Positions 31,201 to 39,409 of a stretch of DNA of 42,281 nucleotides are shown here, piece after piece. The notes beneath the pieces are model-generated. The model searched no databases. It saw only the letters and a program-made list of their open reading frames with translations, and had not been told where the DNA came from. Each line of letters begins with the position of its first letter. Position 1 is the stretch's first letter. This stretch comes from Deltaproteobacteria bacterium (GTDB taxonomy: Bacteria; Myxococcota_A; Polyangia; Polyangiales; JADJMO01), in NCBI GenBank assembly GCA_016182965.1, contig JACPFM010000073.1, positions 1 to 42,281 on the forward strand, written 5' to 3'. The position numbers and the translations under genes were made by a program.

Positions 31201-32284
31201 CGTTGGTGAGCCGCGCGCGGAAGCGGCCGCGATCGCCCTGCGGGCCGCTGCAGATCTTGAGCGCGAGGAGGTGCGTGCCCTTGGTCGCCTCGACGCGCGC
31301 GGCGAGGCGGTCGGCGAGCGCGAGCTCGTGCTGCTCGTCGCTGCGACCGACGGTGACGCCGTCGAAGATCAAGCGGACCGATCCGGTCGCCGCGACGCGC
31401 ACGACGACCGGTCCGTCGTTGGCCAGCGTCACCGCGGTCGCCGCGTAGCTGCAGGCCTCGCGACGCGGATAGATGAGGACCTCGAGCGGCGTTCCGCGCG
31501 CGGAGATCAGCTCGGGCGGCACCGATCGCCACTCGACCTGATAGGCGCCGTCGTCCCACTGCGCGTCGAGCTGCCGGAAGAGCGCGACCGAGATCGGCTT
31601 GTCGGCCTTCTCGGGGACGGCGACCTCCGGGCCTTCGGCCTTGTCGAGGCCCGTGCCGGTGGTGTCCTTGAACGGTCCGGCGATGCGCCACGCCGACACG
31701 AGCCCGAGCTTCGCGTCCTCGGCGCGCCCCGCGGGGAGCCCGGAGTCGGCGGCGATCGAGCGGCTGATGATCGCGGCGTCGCCCGCGAGCTCCTTCGCCT
31801 CGGTCTTGCCCTTGTCTGCCTTGTCTGACTTATCTACAAGCGCGGCGGCCACGCGACCGAGCGCGGCGCGCGCGAGCCCGGCGCGCCCCTCGTCGGCGAG
31901 CTGGGGGATCGCCACGATCGCGCCGATGGCGAACCGGCCGCCGGCCAGGCCGTCGCGGATCGCGCGCTTCTCGAGCTGCCCGATGAGCTCGTCCGTGGTG
32001 GCACCCACCCAGAGCTCCTCGGCCTTGGGAGGCGGACCGGCCTTGGCCATCGGCGGGACCTTCGGGGCGCCGACGCCGCTCCCGACGCTCGCCGAGCCCA
32101 GCGGTGGCGCGCCCTTGGGGGCCTTCGGCGCCGCGGCGGCCGAGCCGGACGCGCTCGCTTTGGCCGGCGGAGCCGGAGGCGGCGGCTGCTGCGCGCCTGC
32201 ATCGTGGGCGACGAGCGTCGCCACCGGCGCGAGGGCGAGGGCCAGGAGGGCTACGGCGCGAGAGGGGTTGCCTCGGAGGGCCAT
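28256..32284 (-). CDS. Giant exported DUF3857/transglutaminase-like protein
   Basis: From ATG 32284 the product is 1342 residues; upstream in-frame codons precede the signal peptide (SRAVALLALALAPVATLVAHDAGAQ) and are not needed. A Pro/Ala/Ser linker follows, then a long helical repeat region, a DUF3857-like domain (about 730-850) and a transglutaminase core. That core has NWIADQVKYVNYV, then GDCDDKAMLLMTML with the catalytic Cys near 1010, DHGIAYLP (His near 1058) and RYLDAT (Asp near 1075). The Cys-His-Asp triad appears intact. It would act in the envelope on protein or peptide substrates. It overlaps the next gene by one base, indicating an operon. Confidence 0.8.
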   Translation of the reverse strand: MALRGNPSRAVALLALALAPVATLVAHDAGAQQPPPPAPPAKASASGSAAAAPKAPKGAPPLGSASVGSGVGAPKVPPMAKAGPPPKAEELWVGATTDELIGQLEKRAIRDGLAGGRFAIGAIVAIPQLADEGRAGLARAALGRVAAALVDKSDKADKGKTEAKELAGDAAIISRSIAADSGLPAGRAEDAKLGLVSAWRIAGPFKDTTGTGLDKAEGPEVAVPEKADKPISVALFRQLDAQWDDGAYQVEWRSVPPELISARGTPLEVLIYPRREACSYAATAVTLANDGPVVVRVAATGSVRLIFDGVTVGRSDEQHELALADRLAARVEATKGTHLLALKICSGPQGDRGRFRARLTNDAGDALTATFSDDLQKLPANVTPPKSTPVVTALGRALAVSEKAATVDEALAAALARQLGGADDRRSPKTQGLLDVVVTQNPRPDVLALAGLLAPARGNQTAWLNASLARSDSDAVYAPVSRFARRALVHARLDAGYVDWAATSVANSELKTATDLDARVLRARLLDGLGSDEAAFAAYKAIWDAEGSATPTYVLRAIASPKFARPLIAAAARAQALTTWPRESARDYVASKRVLGAGEVKAATIASFRLLSSADEIESIASLLHELGLEPEHRRYLGMATVLAPNKKGVFDQLTQALAASTDPKDKAMAKDALMRARSLDPGSPFLRAEQTLAFGAHTPDDEAFMPEPKVFLARRLPKEKLPTGNPNAPLEVYDRQLDWLRVVTVDDAGRVMQLIHYTREVVKPPKDSSDLDEPHVPAEGDVVEVVRARVHRADGTTAVPQEIDEGDSLRIRWTDLKPGDVVEVATRGYTDLPVGDRSAPPFYFMDYGGGPTTHPVLWNEVIVRAPKKRPLYTTVVNADLDKTMQHTTTAEKGTGRTIERYVWPTPITLPEEPLQPKSSEIYPTLIGSQFKTWDDFVGWYKAGIESFASVDPRVKRKAEELIKKAKANTRDEKIRAIFNWIADQVKYVNYVSGEQWLPNRPQNVLDRMQGDCDDKAMLLMTMLKAVGIADAQEVLVQTRYTGMPSIITAKGAVAPLFDHGIAYLPANGKLPERYLDATSPESRIGPLPAMDARASAIRIVPEAAGKAPGAVSTPVVILPSSDPSEHGVDGTWTFKLSPTGSAEVAIDETHEGDSAFFLRTSLKQAASAATWLERAHSIAELPQIEVLPQVKFDGEGAFGRAKLSFQAKSAAFARREGNDLVVKLSYGVPSAQRLAPLPKRVTPVVLPPHLAPSQDTVKLVYTPPPGYKVAELTPGGDVIGGAYGKATLTLEKGPGGSVVVRRTFVLDQHFIPVKEYDAWRAFLLQVDALFRREIRFVKGGA

Positions 32285-32395
32285 CGGGCGGCCACTAGCG
32301 CGGATCGCGGGGGGCGTAATGCGCACACGAGGTGACGGGGGGCACCGCGAAAATAAATACGCGCCCCCCTCTTGCGTGGAGACCGTTCGTCGGCT

Positions 32396-32427
32396 ACTGG
32401 TCATACCACTCACTGGTCATACCAGTT
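32396..32427. promoter_or_regulatory. Two FadR-like operator sites
   Basis: TGGTCATACCA occurs at 32398-32408 and again at 32414-32424; the second is part of a perfect palindrome ACTGGTCATACCAGT (32412-32426). The known FadR operator of enteric bacteria has the same TGGTnnnACCA core. The sites lie 24-52 bases upstream of a GntR/FadR-type gene and are spaced 16 bp apart centre to centre. Autorepression and control of the downstream oxidoreductase operon are likely. Confidence 0.75.
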
Positions 32428-32449
32428 CTCGAGCCGAGGTCCCCCGCGA

Positions 32450-33298
32450 ATGCCGAGCTCACGAGACAAGAAGCGAGCCGCCGAAGAGACCGCCAATCGC
32501 CTGCGCGACGCGATCCTCCGCGGTGTCTACCCCGCCGGCAGCGATCTGCCTGGCGAGCGCGAGCTGTCGACCCGGCTGGGCATCAGCCGACTGACGCTGC
32601 GCGCGGCGTTGGCGCGGCTCGAGGCCGAGGGCCTCGTCCGTCCGGTCCACGGCTCCGGCAACCGCGTCCTCGACTTCCAGGACACCGGCGGGGTCGAGCT
32701 CCTCGGCCACCTGCTCGCCATCGCCAACAGCGGTGAAGAGGTCCGCGGCCGGAAGGACGCTGGCCTCACGCTGCTCGCCAATCTCCTCGAGCTGCGGCGC
32801 TTCGCGGCCGTCGAGGCGGTCGGCTTCGCCGCCGAGCGGGCCACGCCCGAAGAGATCGCGACGCTCCGCGCCCACGTCGAGCACCAGGCGCTGCTGCTCT
32901 CGCAACCCGAAGCCTACGTGCGCGCCGACCTCCACTTCGCGCGCCTGCTCACGCGCATGACGCACAACTTCGCGTTGGTCCTGCTGGCCAACACGATCAT
33001 CCGCGTCCTCGAGGCGCAGCCCGGCGTCGCGCTCACCTTCTTCCTCGATCCGCCCGGCACCATCACGGTCTACCGGCGCATGGTCGACCTCATCGAGTCG
33101 CACGACGCGCAGGCCGCGCGCGCGTTCACCCGCCGCCTCATCGGCGCGTTCGACCGCGGCCTGCTCTCGCGGCTGGCCACGCTCACCAGCGTCGCCCCGC
33201 CGCCGCTCCCCCCGTCGCACGACGACGCGCTCCTCGAGTCCCCCCATCTGGTTTCGCAAGACGCCCCGCTCCCCAAGACGACCAAAGAGGTCCCATGA
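32450..33298 (+). CDS. GntR/FadR-family transcriptional regulator
   Basis: The 282-residue protein starts at ATG 32450. The N-terminal winged helix-turn-helix has the GntR signature (LRDAILRGVYPAGSDLPGER, then ELSTRLGISRLTLRAALARLEAEGLVRPVHGSG; about 18-70). The C-terminal domain is all helical with acidic and histidine residues (LRAHVEHQALLL, DLHFARLLTRMTHNFALVLLANTI), as in the FCD/FadR ligand-binding fold. Two FadR-type operators lie just upstream. The ligand is probably an acyl or acid metabolite, but this is not shown by the sequence. It overlaps the next gene by four bases. Confidence 0.85.
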   Translation: MPSSRDKKRAAEETANRLRDAILRGVYPAGSDLPGERELSTRLGISRLTLRAALARLEAEGLVRPVHGSGNRVLDFQDTGGVELLGHLLAIANSGEEVRGRKDAGLTLLANLLELRRFAAVEAVGFAAERATPEEIATLRAHVEHQALLLSQPEAYVRADLHFARLLTRMTHNFALVLLANTIIRVLEAQPGVALTFFLDPPGTITVYRRMVDLIESHDAQAARAFTRRLIGAFDRGLLSRLATLTSVAPPPLPPSHDDALLESPHLVSQDAPLPKTTKEVP

Positions 33299-33789
33299 AG
33301 CTCCTCGCACTCGAACGCAAGAACGTGCACGCGATCCTCGAGGCTTTCGCGCCGCACACCGCGACCGAAGGGCTCGTGCCGCAGAAGGACGAGGTCGACT
33401 ACGTCGAGGCGTACGAGATCATCGCCGACTCCTCGACCGATCGCGCCCGCATCGGCGTGCGGGCTGCGCTGTGGATGGCGATGCTCGCGCCCATGTGGAT
33501 GGGCATCGCGCTCTGCACGATGGCCTCGCTCCCGATCATGGATCGCGCGCGGATCATCGACCGCATGCTCGCCTCCAACACCTTCATCGTCCGCGAGCTC
33601 ACGCTGCTCCTGAAGATCGGCGCCGCCTTCGCGTTGATGGGCTCGCGCTCGGTCCGCGCGCGGTCGAACTACGACCGGAACGCGGTCAAGCGTCCGAGCG
33701 ATCCGATCGTGCTCCGCGCGCCGGTGCGCGAGCGCCCGCAGGTCTCGCTGCCGCTCGTCGCCCGCACCTCCAGCCCGGGAGTCGTCTGA
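33295..33789 (+). CDS. Small membrane protein, possible oxidoreductase accessory subunit
   Basis: The 164-residue protein starts at ATG 33295, overlapping the regulator by four bases, and overlaps the oxidoreductase start by one. The N-terminus (LALERKNVHAILEAFAPHT) resembles the start of gluconate-2-dehydrogenase-subunit-3-type accessory proteins. One hydrophobic stretch is clear (AALWMAMLAPMWMGIALCTMAS) and a second is weaker (LLLKIGAAFALMGS). A basic tail follows. Its place between regulator and GMC enzyme suggests it anchors or matures the enzyme. Confidence 0.55.
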   Translation: MKLLALERKNVHAILEAFAPHTATEGLVPQKDEVDYVEAYEIIADSSTDRARIGVRAALWMAMLAPMWMGIALCTMASLPIMDRARIIDRMLASNTFIVRELTLLLKIGAAFALMGSRSVRARSNYDRNAVKRPSDPIVLRAPVRERPQVSLPLVARTSSPGVV

Positions 33790-35288
33790 TGGCCAGGCTC
33801 ATGCTCGAAGACGAGGCCGACTTCGTCGTCGTGGGAACGGGCGCCGGCGGCGCGACCGCCGCGCGCGTGCTCGCCGGCGCGGGTCACTCGCTGATCATGC
33901 TCGAGGAGGGGCCGCTCTTGAAGACGGCCGAGCGTCCAAAGGAGCTGATCCACGCGATGCGCCGCGCGATGCGCGACTTCGGCACCTTCACCACGCGCGG
34001 CATGCACCCGTTCCCGCTCCTGCAGGGGCGCTGCGTCGGCGGCAGCACCGCGATCAACTCGGGGATCATCTGGCGCACCCCCGAGGACGTGCGCCGCGAC
34101 TGGATCGACAACTACGGGCTCGAGGAGCTCGTCGAGGAGAAGGGCCTCGATCGCGCGTTCGACATCATCGAGGACGAGCTCGGCGTCGTCGAGACCGCCG
34201 AGGAGATCTCCGGCAACAACGCGCTCCGCATGAAGATGGCGGCGCAGAAGCTCGGCCTGCCGGGCAAGGCGATGGCGCGCAACGCCAAGGACTGCGAGGG
34301 GCGCGGCGAGTGCCTGCAGGGCTGCCCCGGCGAGGCGCGCCAGAGCATGGACGTCAGCTACATCCCGCGGGCGATGCGCGACGGCGCGCGGCTCCACACC
34401 CTCTGCCGCGCGATGAAGGTGCGCATCGAGAACGGGCGCGCCGTCGGCGTCGAGGGCCTGGTCCTCGATCGCGACACGCGCAAGCCGGTCGGCAAGTTCT
34501 TCGTGCGCGCGCGTCGCGGCGTGATCATCGCCGCCAGCGTGGTGTGGACGCCGGTGATCCTGCGCCGCTCGGGCCTCCGGGGCCTCGTCGGCGAGCGCCT
34601 GCAGCTGCACCCGGGCTCCGCCGTCGTCGGCCGCTTCCCCGAGCCGATCTCGATGGGGACCGGCGCGACGCAGGCCTACGAGATCCCCATGCGCGAGCGC
34701 GGCTTCAAGATCGAGTCGCTCACGCTGCCGCCCGAGATGCTCGCCACGCGCCTGCCCGGCGCCGGCCCGGCGTGGCAGAAGCTGCTCACCGATCTCGATC
34801 ACTACGCGCAGTGGGCCTCGATCGTGCGCATGAAGGCGCACGGCACGGTGCGCCCCGCGTTCGCCTCCCACGACGCCGACGTGCGCTTCACGCCGCTCGA
34901 TCGCGACCTGAAGGTCATGCGCGAGGCGCTGGCCACCATCGCGAAGCTGATGTTCGCCGCCGGCGCCACCGAGGTGTACCCGGGCATCGCGCGCATCCCG
35001 CAGGTCCTCACCGATCCCTCGCAGGTCAGGCTGATCGAGGAGCTCGACCTCACCACCGCCGACATCCACATGATGTGCTCGCACCTCTTCGGCACCGCCG
35101 TCGCGGGGCGCGACGCGGCGACCAGCGTCGTCGGGCCCGATTTGCAGGCCCACGACGTCCGCGATCTCTACGTGATGGACGCCAGCGTTTTCCCGACCAA
35201 CATGGGCGTGAACCCGCAGCACACGATCATGGCCCTGGTGTGGCGCGCCGCCGAACGACTCGCCGAGCGCGCCCGCGCCGCCGCTTGA
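33789..35288 (+). CDS. GMC-family oxidoreductase
   Basis: The 499-residue flavoprotein starts at ATG 33789. The FAD-binding motif VVGTGAGGATAARVLAGAG (about 14-32) and E at the end of the second strand (LIMLEEGP) are clear, as is GGSTAINSGIIWRTP (about 85-99) typical of GMC enzymes. A Cys cluster (DCEGRGECLQGC, about 168-179) is found in GMC enzymes acting on long-chain alcohols or sterols. The C-terminal motif GVNPQHTIMALVWRAAERLA carries the catalytic-type His. The expected reaction is oxidation of an alcohol group. A FadR-type regulator fits a lipid-like substrate, but this is inference. Confidence 0.85.
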   Translation: MARLMLEDEADFVVVGTGAGGATAARVLAGAGHSLIMLEEGPLLKTAERPKELIHAMRRAMRDFGTFTTRGMHPFPLLQGRCVGGSTAINSGIIWRTPEDVRRDWIDNYGLEELVEEKGLDRAFDIIEDELGVVETAEEISGNNALRMKMAAQKLGLPGKAMARNAKDCEGRGECLQGCPGEARQSMDVSYIPRAMRDGARLHTLCRAMKVRIENGRAVGVEGLVLDRDTRKPVGKFFVRARRGVIIAASVVWTPVILRRSGLRGLVGERLQLHPGSAVVGRFPEPISMGTGATQAYEIPMRERGFKIESLTLPPEMLATRLPGAGPAWQKLLTDLDHYAQWASIVRMKAHGTVRPAFASHDADVRFTPLDRDLKVMREALATIAKLMFAAGATEVYPGIARIPQVLTDPSQVRLIEELDLTTADIHMMCSHLFGTAVAGRDAATSVVGPDLQAHDVRDLYVMDASVFPTNMGVNPQHTIMALVWRAAERLAERARAAA

Positions 35289-35304
35289 CCTACGGACCCC
35301 CGCG

Positions 35305-35895
35305 ATGACCCACCCGATCCAGCAGTTCTTCGCCAAACCCGACGCCGTCGACATCGAAGGGCTGCGTACCTACCTCGATGGGCTCGCCATCCCGGCGCGC
35401 CTCGAGGCGGTCCGTCAGCTCGGCAAGAAGCCGCAGGCGCGCCTCTTCGAGGCCGTCCAGGGGTTCAAGCCGATCACGCTCGAGGACTTCGTGCCCAAGA
35501 GCGTCCCGGACATGACCGAGGTGATCCACGACGGGCGCAACACGCTGCTCGCGTTCAACTACTTCCAGAAGCGGTTCGCGCGCCCGGTGGGCAAGACCGA
35601 CGAGCTCTGGGGCTACAACGAGCAGACGATGAAGTGGGCGGTCGGCCCCGGTTACTTCATCACCCGCGTGTCGGGCCCGGGCGAGGTCGTGGTCGACTAC
35701 TACCAGGAGCCGCCCGGCAAGGTCGAATCGTGGCCGGCGATCAAGCCGAACGGTCGGCTGCTCAGCCGCTTCGTCTACTACAAGATGCAGGACTTCATGC
35801 GCGGCGTGAGCGACGGCGTGACCATCGGTCGCGCGGCGCGCCACGGCAAGAACATGGACGCGTGGTTCGTGCTCTGCCGCGATCGTGCTTCGTAG
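35305..35895 (+). CDS. Conserved hypothetical protein of the GMC operon
   Basis: The 196-residue protein starts 17 bases after the oxidoreductase stop. It opens with a helix (IEGLRTYLDGLAIPARLEAVRQLGKKPQARLFEAV), continues with a beta-rich region (AVGPGYFITRVSGPGEVVVDYYQEPPGKV) and ends with GRLLSRFVYYKMQDFMRGVS. It has no signal peptide. The beta region resembles a small lipid-binding-like barrel, but I cannot name a family. A perfect hairpin after its stop closes the operon. Confidence 0.65.
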   Translation: MTHPIQQFFAKPDAVDIEGLRTYLDGLAIPARLEAVRQLGKKPQARLFEAVQGFKPITLEDFVPKSVPDMTEVIHDGRNTLLAFNYFQKRFARPVGKTDELWGYNEQTMKWAVGPGYFITRVSGPGEVVVDYYQEPPGKVESWPAIKPNGRLLSRFVYYKMQDFMRGVSDGVTIGRAARHGKNMDAWFVLCRDRAS

Positions 35896-35900
35896 CCGGT

Positions 35901-35924
35901 CGCGATCGGTGGTATCCGATCGCG
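35901..35924 (+). terminator. 9-bp perfect hairpin ending the GMC operon
   Basis: CGCGATCGG (35901-35909) pairs with CCGATCGCG (35916-35924) around a 6-base loop. It lies between the stop at 35895 and the next start at 35929. No T tract is present. Confidence 0.5.
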
Positions 35925-35928
35925 CGCC

Positions 35929-36762
35929 GTGAGCTCGAACGTCCCGAAGGGTCCGCTCGGTAGGCTCGCGCGCCGCGTGGCGCGCGAGTCGGGCGACGAG
36001 GGTGCGCTCCGCGCCGAGCCGCGCGGCGCCACGAGCTTCCTCGCGTCGGCGATGGACCTGCGCGGGAGCGTCGACGTCGCGCGCGCGCTCGGCCCCGCGG
36101 TGCCGTCGCCCGCGCCCGCGAGCAAGCGCGAGGAGGCCGAGGCCCTGCGCGCGCGCATGCGGGCCCGCATCACCACCGTGGGGCGGGGCGTGTCGACCAC
36201 GCGCGTCGCGGGGCTGCCGGGCGTGCCGACCTTCACGCCGGTGACGGTGCTCGCGACGCTGCGCGCCGCCGAAGCCATCGAGGAGCGCGAGGGCCGCGCA
36301 GTAGTGCGCGCGACCCGCATGCTCTGGGCGCCGGTCGCCGCCGCGATCGCGCGCCGCGCCGCGCGCGCGCAGACGGAGCTCGACACCTCGTTCACCGAGG
36401 AGGCGGCCGCGCTGGCGGCGCTCGGCGGGCGCGCCGCGTACGCGATCGCGCTCGACGCCCTCCTCGATCGGGTGACCGACGGCGCCATCGCGCCGCTGCT
36501 CGATCGACCCGGCGAGCTGCTCGCGCGGCGCTTCGAACGCATCCTCGGTCGCGAGCTCCTGGCGCTCCCCGCCGACCCGCGCGCCGAGGATCTCGCCTCG
36601 TGGACCGGACAAGGCGGATGGATCGAGCAGCACCTCTCAAGGTCCGAGAGCTACCTGCGCGGGCTGGTCGAGCACCGCGTCCGGCGTGCGCTCGCCCTGG
36701 TCGACGCGTGCTGTGCGGTCGAATCCGTCGAGAAAATCGACCCTGGAGAGGGCGACACCTGA
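35929..36762 (+). CDS. DUF3348-like protein of a ZorAB-like cassette
   Basis: From GTG 35929 the product is 277 residues, largely helical, with a basic N-terminus, helices such as TVLATLRAAEAIEEREGRAVVRATRMLWAPVAAAI and FTEEAAALAALGGRAAYAIALDALLDRV, and a C-terminal region SWTGQGGWIEQHLSRSESYLRGLVEHRV. The layout and neighbours match DUF3348 proteins, which in other bacteria precede a DUF802 protein, an OmpA-like protein and a DUF2894 protein. It has no signal or membrane segment, so it is probably cytoplasmic. Its role is unknown. Confidence 0.6.
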   Translation: MSSNVPKGPLGRLARRVARESGDEGALRAEPRGATSFLASAMDLRGSVDVARALGPAVPSPAPASKREEAEALRARMRARITTVGRGVSTTRVAGLPGVPTFTPVTVLATLRAAEAIEEREGRAVVRATRMLWAPVAAAIARRAARAQTELDTSFTEEAAALAALGGRAAYAIALDALLDRVTDGAIAPLLDRPGELLARRFERILGRELLALPADPRAEDLASWTGQGGWIEQHLSRSESYLRGLVEHRVRRALALVDACCAVESVEKIDPGEGDT

Positions 36763-36862
36763 AAGTTCGGCATTGACCCTCCGTTGCCCCTGATCAAACG
36801 GTTAGTGGTCGCCCGGCTCCGTGGTCGCTCCCGCGGCCCACTCGGTCGGGCGGGGGAAATCC

Positions 36863-39409
36863 ATGACCGAAGCCGTCATCTGGGTCGCTGGGGGCGTGGG
36901 GCTGTCGATCGTGCTTCGCGCGGCCGCGCTGTATCGCGGCACCGATCGTCTCGCGTTCGCCCTCGTGGCGCTCATCGGGGCCGGCCTCGCGCTCGGCATC
37001 GTCGAGCTGTACTTGCGGGCGCGTCGCGCGGCCCGGCTGTCGCGCGAGATCGCCGCGCTGCCCTCGTCGCCGACCGAGGCCGACGTCGACGCCGCGTCGC
37101 CGCCGGTGCGCCTCGCCTTGCGCGCGCGCATCGCGGGCACCCCGGGCGCCGCGGGCGCGCCGCCGTTCGCCTCGTACCTGCTCGGGCTGCTGGTGATGAT
37201 CGGCCTGCTCGGCACGTTCATGGGGCTGTTCGAGAGCCTCCGCGGCGCGCGCGAGGCGCTCGGCAGCTCGGGCGACGTCGCCGCGTTGCGCGCGGCGCTC
37301 GCCGCGCCGATGCAGGGGCTGGCGCGGGCGTTCGGCACGTCGGCCGCCGGCGTGTCCGCGTCGGCGATGCTCGGGCTCGCGCTCGTGGCGGTGCGCCGCA
37401 GCGAGGCCGAGACCTCCTCGGCGCTCGCCGCCTACGCCGCCGGGCCGCTCGCGTCGCTCAGCGTCGCGCGGCGCACGCTCGATGCGCTCGAGGCGATCGC
37501 GCGGCAGGGCTCCTCGCTGCCCACGGCCTCCGAGGCGATGACCAGGAGCGCCGCCGCCATCGGCGACGTGGCGCGCGAGGTCGGGCAGGCGCTCGAGCGC
37601 ACCACCGCCAAGGTCGGCGACGATCTGCGGTCGGTCAGCGACCAGATGCGCAGCGAGCTCGCCGGAGCGAGCGAGGCCTCCGCGCGTGCCGTGGCCGAGG
37701 CGGTGGCGCCGCGGCTCGAGTCCGCGGTCGAGCGCGTCATCCAGACGACGGCGCGCCAGGCCGAGGCGGCCAACGCCCGCGCCGACGCCGCCGCCGAGGC
37801 GCGCGTCGCGCGCGAGAACGACCACGCCGAGCGCCTGCGCGCCGGCATCGAGCGCGCCGTCGACACGTTGGTCTCCGCGCAGCGCGCCGAGTCCACCGAG
37901 GTGCGCGAGGCCATCGCGCGCGACGCCAGGGCGATGCTCGACGGCATCGTCGCCGCACGCGACCTGCTCGTCGAGGCCGAGGCGACGCGCGCGTCCGCGA
38001 TCGCCGCGAAGATGGACGAGACGACGACCGCCTTCGCCTCGACGCTGCGCGACGCGGCGACGAGCGTCGGCGCGCGCCTCGAAGCGGCCACCTCCGCGGT
38101 CGGCGCGCGGCTCGAAGAGGCGACGCTCCGGGTCGGCGTCAGCCTCGAGTCCGCGACGGCCAGCACGGCCGCGAAGCTCGAGGAGACGACGACGAACACC
38201 GGCGCCAGGCTCGAGGCTGCGACGACCGAGGTCGGAGCGAAGCTCGCGTCTGCGACGAGCGAGGTCGGAGCGAAGCTCGAGTCCGCGGCGGCCGCCGTCG
38301 GCGTGAAGCTCGACGACGCCGCCGGGCAGTTCTCCACGCGCCTCGACGGCTCGGCCGAGACCCTCGGCGCCCGCATGCACGAGGCCATCGCCGCCGTCGA
38401 GCGCACGCTCGAGGCGCAGCGCGTCGCGGCGACCGAGGCCGACGTCGAGCGTGCGCGTCGCATCGACGCGCTCGTCGAGTCGATCTCCGCCCGCGCCGCG
38501 GCGTCGACCGAGTCGGCCGAGGCCCGCACCGAGCTGTTGCTCGAACGGCTCGACGCGGTCGGCAAGACCCTCGACGGCTCCACCGCCGCCGTCGCCGAGC
38601 GCCTCGCCGGCTACCTCGACCGGCTCGCCGCCATCCGCGACGAGCTGCGCGCCGACGACGACGCGCGCGCCGAGCGCCTGGTCACCGCGACCGACGAGCG
38701 CCTGGTGAAGCTCGCGGCCACGGTCGGCGACGCGCTCGCCACGTCGCTCGATCAGGTAGTCGCCTCGGCGCAGGCCGCGCCCGAGGCGGCCGCGCGCGTG
38801 ATCGACGAGTCGGCCGCCCGCCTGCGCGCGCAGGCCGAGTCCGACGCCGCGCGCGACGCGACGCTCCTCGAGCTCGTCGCGCGGCTCGAGTCGCTCGCCG
38901 GGGCGATCGAGGCGGGTGCCCGCGAGCAGGCCGCGCGCGTTGGGGCGATCGAGGCGCGTCTCGCCGAGACGTACGAGAAGACCGCCCAGACCTGGACCGA
39001 GACCATCGCCGCCCAGCAGCAGACCATCGCCGAAGGCGCCGAGAGCACGGTGGCCGCCGTGCGCGTCGCGACCGACTCGCTCGAGAAGGGCTACGGCGAG
39101 ATCGCCTCGCTCGCCGACCTGTTCGGCGGCGCGGTCGATCGCTACCGCGAGGCCAGTGACAAGTGGCTCACCGGACTGTCGACCATGCGCGCGGTGGCCG
39201 AGCGCGCCGCGCAGGTCGACGCCCAGGACCTGCTCGCCGCCTACCTCGAGCAGACCCGCGAGGTCTTCGATCAGAGCCTGCAGTTCCAGCGTCAGCTCTT
39301 CGCCGAGCTCAAACGGGTCGAGGCGCGTGAAGAGGCGCGTGAGCTCGTCGCGACGTCCTCGCGGCTGTTGGCCAGCGGGCCCGAGGCCGCGGGCGAGGCG
39401 GAGGAGTGA
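36863..39409 (+). CDS. MotA/ZorA-like stator protein with hendecad-repeat coiled coil (DUF802-like)
   Basis: The 848-residue protein starts at ATG 36863 after GGGGGAA. Membrane segments lie at about 1-50 (VIWVAGGVGLSIVLRAAAL, FALVALIGAGLALGIVELYL). At about 98-180 the MotA/ExbB/TolQ core follows: FASYLLGLLVMIGLLGTFMG, then APMQGLARAFGTSAAGVSASAML. After that comes a coiled coil of some 550 residues. Residues of about 390-510 hold ten 11-residue repeats of the type xxVGARLEAAT, which should form a right-handed coiled coil. The layout, membrane channel plus long cytoplasmic tail, is that of ZorA. The next gene encodes the matching MotB/ZorB-like partner. Confidence 0.75.
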   Translation: MTEAVIWVAGGVGLSIVLRAAALYRGTDRLAFALVALIGAGLALGIVELYLRARRAARLSREIAALPSSPTEADVDAASPPVRLALRARIAGTPGAAGAPPFASYLLGLLVMIGLLGTFMGLFESLRGAREALGSSGDVAALRAALAAPMQGLARAFGTSAAGVSASAMLGLALVAVRRSEAETSSALAAYAAGPLASLSVARRTLDALEAIARQGSSLPTASEAMTRSAAAIGDVAREVGQALERTTAKVGDDLRSVSDQMRSELAGASEASARAVAEAVAPRLESAVERVIQTTARQAEAANARADAAAEARVARENDHAERLRAGIERAVDTLVSAQRAESTEVREAIARDARAMLDGIVAARDLLVEAEATRASAIAAKMDETTTAFASTLRDAATSVGARLEAATSAVGARLEEATLRVGVSLESATASTAAKLEETTTNTGARLEAATTEVGAKLASATSEVGAKLESAAAAVGVKLDDAAGQFSTRLDGSAETLGARMHEAIAAVERTLEAQRVAATEADVERARRIDALVESISARAAASTESAEARTELLLERLDAVGKTLDGSTAAVAERLAGYLDRLAAIRDELRADDDARAERLVTATDERLVKLAATVGDALATSLDQVVASAQAAPEAAARVIDESAARLRAQAESDAARDATLLELVARLESLAGAIEAGAREQAARVGAIEARLAETYEKTAQTWTETIAAQQQTIAEGAESTVAAVRVATDSLEKGYGEIASLADLFGGAVDRYREASDKWLTGLSTMRAVAERAAQVDAQDLLAAYLEQTREVFDQSLQFQRQLFAELKRVEAREEARELVATSSRLLASGPEAAGEAEE

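Noticed and set aside
28355..31828. Plus-strand frame of 1157 codons opposite the transglutaminase-like gene
   Set aside because: Its product is dominated by Arg, Leu, Gly and His with no domain, whereas the minus-strand frame has a signal peptide and recognisable catalytic motifs.
36773..36806. TTGACC as a promoter for the ZorA-like gene
   Set aside because: No acceptable -10 box is found at 16-18 bases spacing. The gene may be transcribed from upstream with the DUF3348-like gene.
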